Positions 1 to 5,300 of a DNA stretch of 8,325 bases are shown here, in pieces (position 1 is the first letter of the stretch; every line of letters starts with the position of its first letter). A model generated the notes under the pieces. That model was not told the DNA's origin. It did no database searches and saw only the letters and a list, made by a program, of their open reading frames with translations. The position numbers and the translations under genes are program-made. The stretch comes from Oscillospiraceae bacterium (lineage in GTDB: Bacteria > Bacillota > Clostridia > Oscillospirales > Ruminococcaceae): assembly GCA_003508605.1 (NCBI GenBank), contig DNUB01000034.1:1-8325 (forward strand), given 5' to 3'.

Positions 1-44
1 GGGGACATCTGGATTTTGATTATATATGAAAAATGGGATTGTAA

Positions 45-791
45 TTATTGTTTTTGAGCTGCTATCATAAACTTGTCGGAGGCTTCCTCCAGATCTCTGC
101 CTGTAAGATATTCCGAGCATTCTAAAACGGTAAATCCCGATTTGATCAGCATTTCCGAAATTTTTTCAACAGGCAGCGCAATTTCAAAAAGAGAATCCGT
201 ACTTCTTTTATATAGTCCGTTCTTCTGCCTTTCAAAAAAATCCAAAAACATATCTATGCGGTTAAGCGGATCTCCCTCCGACGGCTCATTTTCCCAAACA
301 CAGTATAAGCCCTCCTCTTCATAATCAAAGGTATAGGAATTACCCGCTAAAATGTTCAGATGCTTATAGGGAGTGTTCATATCGGCGGCAAAAATGCCGT
401 TCTTGTTTAAGGCTTTATAAACTCCGTCAAAGACTTGTCCTATCGACCTTTCACCGTCAAGATGATTTATGCTGTCTAATGTGGCGATGCAAAAATTAAA
501 GCCGCCTTTAAAAGTCAGTTCTCTCATATCGCATTTTAGCCACTTAATACCGTCTGATTTTTTTGAGGCTCGGTCAAGCATATCCTTGGAAAAATCGCAG
601 CCTGTTATATCCGAAAAGCCTAACCTTTCCATACGCACCGTAAGATTTCCCGTGCCGCAGCCCAAGTCCAGCAAGGGACCTGTTTTATCACTGTATTTGC
701 GTAAAATCCCGCTGTAATAAAAGGCAATGTCATTATAATCAACATTGTCTGTCAGAATATCATAATATTTTGCAAAATCCGTATAGCTCAC
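45..791 (-). CDS. YqeM-like class I SAM-dependent methyltransferase
   Basis: A complete 248-residue protein that should fold as a cytosolic Rossmann-type methyltransferase using S-adenosylmethionine; the substrate is unknown. Motif I, LLDLGCGTGNL, lies at residues 40-50. The acidic ribose-binding residue is probably D66 in GCDFSKDML, and KCDMREL (86-92) and CIATLDSINHL (101-111) match the following motifs. The N-terminus (FAKYYDILTDNVDYNDI) and overall length resemble Bacillus YqeM, a conserved methyltransferase of unclear role. The start is GTG at 791-789: an AAAGGA site (800-805) sits 8 bases upstream, and no in-frame ATG nearby is better. The gene lies 12 bases behind the TrpR-like regulator and its Shine-Dalgarno overlaps that gene's TAA stop, so the two are very likely co-transcribed and translationally coupled. 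The fold is certain in practice; the YqeM link is by resemblance only. No terminator is visible in the 44 bases left of the stop. Confidence 0.88.
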   Translation of the reverse strand: MSYTDFAKYYDILTDNVDYNDIAFYYSGILRKYSDKTGPLLDLGCGTGNLTVRMERLGFSDITGCDFSKDMLDRASKKSDGIKWLKCDMRELTFKGGFNFCIATLDSINHLDGERSIGQVFDGVYKALNKNGIFAADMNTPYKHLNILAGNSYTFDYEEEGLYCVWENEPSEGDPLNRIDMFLDFFERQKNGLYKRSTDSLFEIALPVEKISEMLIKSGFTVLECSEYLTGRDLEEASDKFMIAAQKQ

Positions 792-799
792 AGGTAAAA

Positions 800-805
800 T
801 CCTTT
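800..805 (-). promoter_or_regulatory. Ribosome binding site that fixes the GTG start of the methyltransferase
   Basis: On the minus strand AAAGGA ends 8 bases before the GTG at 791. It shares bases with the TAA stop (804-806) of the upstream regulator gene, reading TAAAGGA. Ribosomes terminating on the first gene therefore stop on the start site of the second, which suggests translational coupling. Confidence 0.7.
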
Positions 806-1109
806 ACTTAAGCTCCTCGGGCGACATTCTGTCAAATACGAGGTCGTAACCGCTGTTTCCATAGTTAAGAGTACGGTTTACACGGCTTATGGTGGCAGTC
901 GACGCTCCCGTTTCGGACACGATGGAGGTATATATCTTCTTTTCTGAAAGCAGCTTTGCGACTCTCAAACGCTGAGCTATTGAAATAAGCTCCTGCATAG
1001 TGCAAAGATCCTTAAAGAATCTGTCGCATTCCTCGGAGGTTTTCAGCTTTAAAACCGCATTGTACAAAAATTCAAAATCCTCGGTTTTTTCCTTTTCGTT
1101 GATATTCAT
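804..1109 (-). CDS. YerC/YecD-family TrpR-like transcriptional regulator (candidate HisR)
   Basis: A small helical DNA-binding protein of the TrpR superfamily, 101 residues from the chosen start. The core reads EECDRFFKDLCTMQELI, then SIAQRLRVAKLL, then a helix-turn-helix whose recognition part is TGASTATISRVNRTLNYG. That last motif is characteristic of YerC/YecD proteins, and the C-terminus (GYDLVFDRM) is also typical. The reading frame opens further upstream, with an ATG at 1133. I prefer the ATG at 1109 because GAGGA (1117-1121) lies exactly 7 bases before it, while the 1133 start has no visible ribosome site. The gene is the first of a two-gene leftward unit driven by the promoter at 1191-1219. 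Family knowledge: comparative genomics of Gram-positive bacteria has proposed members as histidine-pathway repressors (HisR). The histidine operon on the same window makes that role plausible, but it is inferred. Confidence 0.9.
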   Translation of the reverse strand: MNINEKEKTEDFEFLYNAVLKLKTSEECDRFFKDLCTMQELISIAQRLRVAKLLSEKKIYTSIVSETGASTATISRVNRTLNYGNSGYDLVFDRMSPEELK

Positions 1110-1116
1110 TGACATT

Positions 1117-1121
1117 TCCTC
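1117..1121 (-). promoter_or_regulatory. Ribosome binding site that selects the internal ATG of the TrpR-like gene
   Basis: GAGGA on the minus strand, 7 bases upstream of the ATG at 1109-1107. The site lies inside the extended reading frame that starts at 1133, so it argues for a protein 8 residues shorter than the longest open frame. Confidence 0.65.
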
Positions 1122-1190
1122 GCTTTCATTCACTTACTGTTTCTTGAAATATTCCACGGAAATTTCTTTTGCGGTTGACATTACCATATT

Positions 1191-1219
1191 ATGATAGCAA
1201 AATAAAGCGTAAAAGTCAA
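1191..1219 (-). promoter_or_regulatory. Sigma-70/A promoter of the regulator-methyltransferase unit
   Basis: On the minus strand a TTGACT -35 box (1219-1214) and a TATCAT -10 box (1196-1191) are separated by exactly 17 bases. Transcription would start near 1184, giving a leader of about 75 nt to the preferred ATG. On the plus strand the -10 region reads TATTATGATAGCA (1187-1199), partly matching the sequence over the hisZ -10 box, so both could be bound by one regulator. Confidence 0.8.
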
Positions 1220-1451
1220 GAGGTTTTAAAGATATCCTTAGCAGAATGTCCTAATTGTGATGTGCACATTCAAAACAGTGCCGCACAGCGACCGCCTGAT
1301 GTCTTTGTATGAGGTATTGCCTTAAGGTGAAGCAGTTACAAGGTTCGGCAACGGATTTTCGCCAATTGAACCGAAAATGAAATCAGCCTGATCGAAAACA
1401 GGATACATCGTTCAGCGGTATAGCAAATGTCAACATTGCCCGAAATAACAG

Positions 1452-1480
1452 TTGACAAATTAAGCGGTCGGTGATAAAAT
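1452..1480 (+). promoter_or_regulatory. Near-consensus sigma-70/A promoter in the yerC-birA gap
   Basis: A perfect TTGACA (1452-1457) is followed after 17 bases by TAAAAT (1475-1480), five of six consensus bases. Transcription would begin around 1487. No reading frame follows for nearly 480 bases. What follows immediately is a block that can fold into a closed structured RNA (1488-1625), and beyond it birA. I saw no better promoter closer to birA, so this site may serve a small RNA, birA, or both. Confidence 0.72.
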
Positions 1481-1487
1481 AAAAGAA

Positions 1488-1625
1488 AGGCTTCTCTAAT
1501 AACCGTTTTGAAAAGAGGAAAACGATAGGGTATATCGGCTGCAAGGAAAGCCTTGCAAGGTGATTTGACGCAGCAGACGGCATGCCATGCCCGTTTTCTC
1601 TCATATGAGGTTTTTAGCTAAGCCT
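1488..1625 (+). ncRNA. Putative structured RNA (small RNA or birA leader), class not recognised
   Basis: The block begins at the predicted start point of the promoter at 1452-1480. Its ends pair. AGGCTT (1488-1493) matches AAGCCT (1620-1625); after a symmetric CU/CU loop, CTAATAACC (1496-1504) matches GGTTTTTAG (1609-1617) with one U-U mismatch. Inside are hairpins CGATA/TATCG (1523-1537), TGCAAGG/CCTTGCA with an AAAG loop (1540-1557), and ACGGCAT/ATGCC-GT (1577-1594, one bulge). The heptamer CCGTTTT occurs twice (1503-1509 and 1591-1597), and both copies can pair with AAAACG (1519-1524), so two alternative folds exist. I checked by eye for T-box, SAM, TPP, SRP, 6S, c-di-GMP and fluoride-type signatures and recognised none. 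A minus-strand frame across it (1383-1604) lacks a ribosome site. The structure is drawn by hand, not calculated. Confidence 0.45.
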
Positions 1626-1761
1626 GATAGGAAACACATTCAGCAAATTTTTGAGAATTCAAAAGCAACACCGCACAGGTTTTATGTGCAAAATTGCAAA
1701 GTCAATACCGTATAGCTTATCCTTATACTGATTCTGATTTAAAAGCATAGTTCTTTTAAAT

Positions 1762-1795
1762 TATTCGGTGAAGCCGAATAGCCGCTGAAGGCGGC
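1762..1795. repeat. Two abutting hairpins with identical TGAAG loops
   Basis: TATTCGG (1762-1768), loop TGAAG, CCGAATA (1774-1780) makes a perfect 7-bp stem. The very next base begins GCCGC (1781-1785), loop TGAAG, GCGGC (1791-1795), a perfect 5-bp stem. Neither is followed by a T-run, so they are not classical terminators. An AT-richer hairpin directly abutting a GC-rich one is also seen on the other side of birA (2971 onward). Possible roles are an RNA element of the birA leader or part of a dispersed palindromic repeat. Confidence 0.6.
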
Positions 1796-1866
1796 GCAGA
1801 ATGTATGTTCAATACTGTTTCCGGGCGTGACAGCGTCCCGCCGATTCCGCTGAAAACGGAGTCATT

Positions 1867-1889
1867 AAAAACGCCGGAGAACGTTTTTT
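1867..1889 (+). terminator. Weak terminator-like hairpin upstream of birA
   Basis: AAAAACG (1867-1873) pairs with CGTTTTT (1882-1888) around an 8-base loop, and the right arm is itself a run of six T. The stem has only two G-C pairs, so its strength is doubtful. It lies 76 bases before the birA start, where it could end a small RNA begun near 1487 or act as an attenuator in a birA leader. Confidence 0.3.
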
Positions 1890-1965
1890 AGTTGGAAATA
1901 GCATTAAACCTATTCCTTTTCCGTACGGCAATGAAGAAATTCTCTTATACGGACGGGAGGGTCTT

Positions 1966-2916
1966 ATGACAGTTAAAGAAAAGCTTCTGGGTATTTTGGA
2001 TAAAAGCGAAGGCAAAGCCGTTTCGGGGCAGGATTTAGCAGACAGCTTAGGCGTAAGCAGAACTGCTGTATGGAAGGCTATGAAAAAGCTTGCCGAGCAG
2101 GGCTATGAAATCGAGGCAGTCAGAAACAGAGGATACCGTCTTATAAAGGCAGGCGATATTATGACTTCGGACAGCATACGCAGCTTTCTTGCAGAAGAGC
2201 TTAAATCCGCTAAAATTATCGTCTTAAAAACTGTGGATTCAACCAATACCTATGCTAAAAAAGCTGCAGCCGACGGTGCGGAAAGCGGCACAATAATTGT
2301 TGCCGAGCATCAGACGGCGGGCAGGGGAAGAAGAGGAAACAGCTTTCATTCACCCGATAAAACGGGTTTATATATGAGTGTTATTCTCCGACATAGTCAA
2401 TACGGGGACAATACCGATTTACTCACCATATGTGCGGGCTGTTCGGTTTGTGCCGCTATAGAAAAGCTTACCGACAAAAAGCCCCTGATAAAGTGGGTCA
2501 ACGATGTTTACTTAGACGGGAAAAAAATCTGCGGAATTTTATCAGAAGCCACTGCAGATATCGAAAGCGGCAGTTTAGACAGCATAGTGGTAGGAATAGG
2601 CATAAATCTCACCAACGAGGAATTTCCCGAAGAGATTCGGAATAAGGCGGGAGCGTTAGGCGTCGGCATCTCAAGAAGCTGTGCAGCTGCGGAGGTAGTT
2701 AATCAGCTGTACCTTTGCTTAAGAAGAAGCAGAGAGGATATTTTAAAGGATTATAAAGAGCACTCATTGGTCCTGAATAAAGATGTTCATTTTGTTGAAA
2801 ACGGCATTAACAAAGTCGGAAAGGCTATAGATATAGATGATAAGGGACAGCTCATTGTTATTACAGATGAAGGCGAGAAGGTTTTAAATTCGGGAGAAAT
2901 TTCCGTTAAGCTTTAA
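1966..2916 (+). CDS. birA: Bifunctional biotin-[acetyl-CoA-carboxylase] ligase / biotin operon repressor BirA
   Basis: A cytosolic enzyme that activates biotin with ATP to biotinyl-5'-AMP and transfers it to the lysine of biotin carrier proteins; the holo-form also represses biotin genes. All three domains are present in 316 residues. Residues 1-60 form a winged helix (GQDLADSLGVSRTAVWKAMK, then EAVRNRGYRL in the wing). The catalytic domain follows, with DSTNTYAK (91-98), the biotinyl-AMP loop GRGRRG (119-124), KWVNDVY (176-182) and KKICGILSE (186-194, K187 probably the catalytic lysine). A C-terminal SH3-like domain occupies about 270-316. The ATG at 1966 follows GGAGG (1956-1960) by 5 bases. 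The HTH makes this the regulatory class of ligase, so it should bind biotin uptake or synthesis promoters, none of which are in the window. Its own promoter is unclear, and a TCCGTA/TACGGA inverted repeat (1920-1953) runs up to the ribosome site. Confidence 0.96.
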   Translation: MTVKEKLLGILDKSEGKAVSGQDLADSLGVSRTAVWKAMKKLAEQGYEIEAVRNRGYRLIKAGDIMTSDSIRSFLAEELKSAKIIVLKTVDSTNTYAKKAAADGAESGTIIVAEHQTAGRGRRGNSFHSPDKTGLYMSVILRHSQYGDNTDLLTICAGCSVCAAIEKLTDKKPLIKWVNDVYLDGKKICGILSEATADIESGSLDSIVVGIGINLTNEEFPEEIRNKAGALGVGISRSCAAAEVVNQLYLCLRRSREDILKDYKEHSLVLNKDVHFVENGINKVGKAIDIDDKGQLIVITDEGEKVLNSGEISVKL

Positions 2917-2970
2917 TGACGGATACAAAGGATAGCGGCACAGAAAAATAAGCATAAATACTAATCTCTA

Positions 2971-3000
2971 ATCAAACAGTAGACAAGTCTATTGTTTGAT
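2971..3000. repeat. 14-bp inverted repeat with AA loop
   Basis: ATCAAACAGTAGAC (2971-2984) and GTCTATTGTTTGAT (2987-3000) pair fully if one G-U pair is allowed, leaving a 2-base loop. It starts 54 bases after the birA stop. No T-run follows (the next bases are GCCGCC), so it is not a standard Rho-independent terminator, though it could protect the 3' end of the birA transcript. Confidence 0.75.
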
Positions 3001-3103
3001 GCCGCCTTAAAAGGCAGATGCTAAAATCAAAGATTTTGGCAAGATTCGTATGGAACGTATTTCTTTTGCGGCGTTGCCGCCCTGCGGCACTTAAGTGCCA
3101 CAG

Positions 3104-3136
3104 AATCGAATTGTAGATAGAATCTACAATTCGATT
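3104..3136. repeat. Perfect 15-bp inverted repeat with 3-base loop
   Basis: AATCGAATTGTAGAT (3104-3118) and its exact complement ATCTACAATTCGATT (3122-3136) are separated by AGA. No T-run follows. It resembles the palindrome at 2971-3000 in arm sequence and spacing, as if both derive from one unit. A cruciform or stable RNA hairpin is possible. Confidence 0.8.
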
Positions 3137-3344
3137 AAAGAATAGTATAAGGGCTATTTCAAAAGCTGTATCGGGTGCTGATTTTGAGTGTATTTATTTA
3201 GGGCGGATTATCTCTCAAAATAAGCCGGATTATATTTGATATTCCACATACCGATTCTATGCAATAGCTCTTTAAAGGTTTTTTATGAATTGCTGTCGGA
3301 TTGTTAAAAAAATTTAGCGATTTATCCAAATAAAATCTACATAC

Positions 3345-3373
3345 TTGACTTTATTGTAATATTGTGGTATTAT
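3345..3373 (+). promoter_or_regulatory. Sigma-70/A promoter of the hisZGDC operon
   Basis: TTGACT (3345-3350), a 17-base spacer, then TATTAT (3368-3373). The start point would be near 3380, giving a leader of only about 30 nt before the hisZ ATG. That excludes a T-box or peptide-leader attenuator, so control, if any, should act on initiation at the promoter. Confidence 0.85.
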
Positions 3374-3381
3374 AGTAGTAC
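3367..3381. promoter_or_regulatory. Candidate operator over the hisZ -10 box
   Basis: GTATTATAGTAGTAC is an imperfect palindrome of the form GTAnTAnnnTAnTAC, with 10 of 15 positions symmetric. It spans the -10 box and the likely transcription start, a position suited to repression. Part of it (TATTAT..TAG.A) recurs over the -10 box of the TrpR-like regulator gene at 1187-1199. Binding by that regulator is inferred; a -10 box gives some of this AT-rich symmetry by chance. Confidence 0.35.
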
Positions 3382-3411
3382 ATTAAAGTGAAAAAGCAGC
3401 GAAGGTAGCTT

Positions 3412-4614
3412 ATGAAGAAAAATGATTTATTAACTCCGGAAGGAACAAGGGACTTGCTTTTTGATGAAAGCGTTGCAAGGAGAATTGTAGAGGACAAGCT
3501 TCAAAAGCTTTTTAAAAGCTACGGTTATTCGGAGGTTATCACCCCCGGACTTGAGTTTTATGATGTTTTTATGCTGAAATCCCGTTATTATGCCCAGGAA
3601 AGTATGTACAAGCTGTCTGACGGCAAGGGCAGGCTTATGGTAATTCGCCCCGATTCCACTATGCCTATTGCGAGATTGTCGGCGACAAGATTAAAAGACG
3701 AGATTTTTCCGTTAAAGCTTTTTTATAACCAGAATATTTTCAGAATTAACCCCAAGGACAGCGGCAGAGATGATGAAATCACTCAAAGCGGTGTGGAAAT
3801 AATAGGCGGTGATTCAAAAAAATCCGATATGGAAATTCTGAATCTTGCCACAGAAGCACTGACAGTCCTTGAAACGGAGGACTTCCGCTTTGAAATCGGG
3901 GACAGCGCATTATTTAAAACTCTTATCGCAAAGGTCACAAAGGACGAGGAAGAAACTGAAACTATAAGAGAATTTATTGAAAACAAAAATCTTCCCGAAT
4001 TAAAGCTTACCTTGGAAAATTACGGCGATAACGATGATGTAAGGGCTTTATACAACCTGCCTAAATTATTCGGCGGTGAAGAGGTTTTTAAAAAAGCAGA
4101 GAAAATATTTAAGGATGAAAAGACTTTTGAAGTCTTGGAGGATATTAAACAGGCGTATGAATACTTATGTCAGCTTGGCTTTAAGAATAAGGTAACTCTT
4201 GATTTAGGTCTTGTGAATAAAACCAACTATTACACAGGATTGCTTTTCAGAGGATATACTGAGGGTTACGGTATGCCTGTTTTATCGGGGGGACGGTATG
4301 ACGCTTTAATGAGCGATTTCGGTTCAAGCCACGCCGCCACAGGCTTTGCGGTAAATGTAAACGCTGTTGCCAATGCTCTTTTAAGAAAAAATCACGCTCC
4401 CTTGATAAAGCCCGCCGAGGTTTTGGTTTATGCTGAAAAGGACGCCGCTGCACAGGGCTTTGCCCATTGCAGAGAGCTTATTTCAAAGGGAATCAACGCT
4501 GAAAATGCTCTTCAGGATACTTTTGAAGAAGCGTTAGGGTATGCAGGGAAAAAGGGAATTGCAGCTGTGGAAAAAGTTGACGCTTTCGGAAACGTGGAAA
4601 AAATCAAGGTTTGA
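3412..4614 (+). CDS. hisZ: ATP phosphoribosyltransferase regulatory subunit HisZ
   Basis: HisZ is a catalytically inactive paralogue of histidyl-tRNA synthetase. It joins short-form HisG in a hetero-octamer, activates it and conveys histidine feedback on the first step of histidine synthesis. The 400 residues keep the class II synthetase core. Motif 1 is around residues 25-55 (SYGYSEVITPGLEFYDVF), motif 2 is RPDSTMPIARL (79-89), and the HisRS-like elements YYTGLLFRGYTEG (273-285) and LSGGRYDALM (291-300) follow. Residues about 335-400 form a short alpha/beta tail resembling a reduced anticodon-binding domain, which places it among the longer HisZ proteins. A true HisRS is excluded by the short length, the reduced tail and the adjacent hisG. 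The ATG at 3412 follows GAAGG (3401-3405) by 6 bases. It is the first gene of the operon, and hisG follows after 34 bases. Confidence 0.95.
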   Translation: MKKNDLLTPEGTRDLLFDESVARRIVEDKLQKLFKSYGYSEVITPGLEFYDVFMLKSRYYAQESMYKLSDGKGRLMVIRPDSTMPIARLSATRLKDEIFPLKLFYNQNIFRINPKDSGRDDEITQSGVEIIGGDSKKSDMEILNLATEALTVLETEDFRFEIGDSALFKTLIAKVTKDEEETETIREFIENKNLPELKLTLENYGDNDDVRALYNLPKLFGGEEVFKKAEKIFKDEKTFEVLEDIKQAYEYLCQLGFKNKVTLDLGLVNKTNYYTGLLFRGYTEGYGMPVLSGGRYDALMSDFGSSHAATGFAVNVNAVANALLRKNHAPLIKPAEVLVYAEKDAAAQGFAHCRELISKGINAENALQDTFEEALGYAGKKGIAAVEKVDAFGNVEKIKV

Positions 4615-4648
4615 AAAAGCTGAAATTTGTTGTGAAAGGTTTATATAA

Positions 4649-5299
4649 ATGAAGGAAAATTCGGGCAATGTTTTAAGGATAGCACTCACAAAGGGCAGGC
4701 TTGAAAAGGATACCGTAAATCTTTTCGAAAGCTTAGGATTTGATGTATCATCGGTTAAGGATAAAGGGCGAAGGCTTATTCTTCCCATAAAGGATCAAAA
4801 TATGGAGGTTGTGCTGGCAAAGGCGGCGGATGTTATTACCTATGTCGAGCACGGTGTCTGCGATTTGGGCGTAGTGGGCAAGGACACTATAATGGAGCAT
4901 GGGGGCAAATATTTTGAACTGTTGGATTTAGGCTTCGGAAAATGCAAATTTGCTCTTGCGGGTAAAAAAGGCGAAAATTTTTACAAGGGCTACGGAGTCA
5001 AAACGGTGGCGTCCAAATACACCAATGTTACAAGAGCTTTTTTTGAAGGCAAGGGAATGGACGTTGATATTGTGAAAATTGAGGGTTCGGTAGAGTTAGC
5101 CCCTCTTGTGGGACTTTCGGACGGTATTGTTGATATTGTGGAAACGGGAACGACATTGAAGGAAAACGGCCTTGAGGTTTACGAGGACGTTGCTCCTGTT
5201 TCGGCAAGGCTTATTGCCAATACGGTAAGCACCAAGCTGAAAAAGGAACGCATCGATAATCTGATAGGGCTTATCGAAAATAAATTGGGGGAAAAATAA
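4649..5299 (+). CDS. hisG: ATP phosphoribosyltransferase catalytic subunit, short form HisG
   Basis: Catalyses the committed step of histidine biosynthesis, joining ATP and PRPP to give phosphoribosyl-ATP and pyrophosphate. At 216 residues it is the short (HisG-S) form. It has the two periplasmic-binding-like lobes but lacks the roughly 80-residue ACT-like regulatory domain of long HisG, so it depends on HisZ, encoded just upstream. Visible family features are ALTKGRLEKDT (12-22), ADVITYVEHGVCDLGVVGKD (60-79) and the PRPP-binding loop DIVETGTTLKENGL (162-175 region, E165-T169 core). The ATG at 4649 has AAAGG about 9 bases upstream. Its stop is separated by a single base from the hisD ATG, and the hisD ribosome site lies inside the end of this gene, so translation is probably coupled. 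Confidence 0.96.
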   Translation: MKENSGNVLRIALTKGRLEKDTVNLFESLGFDVSSVKDKGRRLILPIKDQNMEVVLAKAADVITYVEHGVCDLGVVGKDTIMEHGGKYFELLDLGFGKCKFALAGKKGENFYKGYGVKTVASKYTNVTRAFFEGKGMDVDIVKIEGSVELAPLVGLSDGIVDIVETGTTLKENGLEVYEDVAPVSARLIANTVSTKLKKERIDNLIGLIENKLGEK

Positions 5300-5300
5300 A

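Larger units (their letters stand above)
1220..1965. other. Long intergenic region between yerC and birA without a credible gene
   Basis: About 750 bases with no coding frame that has a ribosome site or a recognisable protein on either strand. Its left part (1241-1450) holds only short imperfect inverted repeats such as GGTTC (1341-1345) facing GAACC (about 1367-1371). Next come the promoter and structured RNA block (1452-1625), the tandem hairpins (1762-1795), and a cluster of small hairpins just before birA. These include CGGGCG/CG-CCCG (1822-1840, one bulged base) and TCCG/CGGA (1846-1860). No decayed gene was recognised. Confidence 0.6.
2971..3136. repeat. Hairpin-rich block, possible miniature or interspersed palindromic element
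   Basis: About 166 bases made almost entirely of inverted repeats. In order they are: a 14-bp stem (2971-3000); GCCTT/AAGGC; AAAATC/GATTTT with an AAA loop; GCGGC/GCCGC with a GTT loop (3068-3080); the palindrome GGCACTTAAGTGCC (3086-3099); and a perfect 15-bp stem (3104-3136). The outer left arm, AATCAAACAGTAGAC (2970-2984), and the reverse complement of the outer right arm, AATCGAATTGTAGAT, agree at 11 of 15 positions. The block is therefore bounded by related sequences like imperfect terminal inverted repeats. It contains no coding frame. It may be a dispersed genomic repeat; this is inferred from structure only, and no second copy lies in the window. Confidence 0.5.
2917..3344. other. Intergenic region between birA and the his promoter
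   Basis: No credible gene on either strand. It holds the hairpin-rich block 2971-3136. To its right, an 8-bp inverted repeat ATTTTGAG (3181-3188) faces CTCAAAAT (3214-3221) across 25 bases. Further on, a small palindrome CTTTAAAG (3270-3277) is followed closely by TTTTTT (3279-3284), at most a degenerate terminator. No convincing intrinsic terminator directly follows birA. Confidence 0.6.

Noticed and set aside
1106..1133. Upstream ATG at 1133 as the start of the TrpR-like gene
   Set aside because: No ribosome site is visible for it, while GAGGA sits at ideal distance from the ATG at 1109. It is kept as an alternative only.
1175..1203. Plus-strand TTGACA at 1175 as a divergent promoter
   Set aside because: At 17-18 bases spacing the -10 sequence is poor (CAAAAT or AAAATA), and nothing recognisable begins just after it.
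1383..1604. 73-codon minus-strand frame in the yerC-birA gap
   Set aside because: No ribosome site before its ATG, no recognisable family, and it runs antisense to the structured RNA block.
1268..1680. Degenerate direct repeat ATTCAAAA...CCGCACAG near 1266-1288 and 1657-1678
   Set aside because: Similarity is limited to two short pieces with different spacers. No element ends or target duplication accompany it, so chance is likely.
1809..2015. 68-codon minus-strand frame overlapping the birA start
   Set aside because: It overlaps well-supported birA codons and its ribosome site, and its composition is unlike a real protein.
3374..3411. T-box or histidine leader peptide before hisZ
   Set aside because: Only about 30 nt separate the predicted transcription start from the ATG. 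No T-box sequence or His-rich frame fits there.
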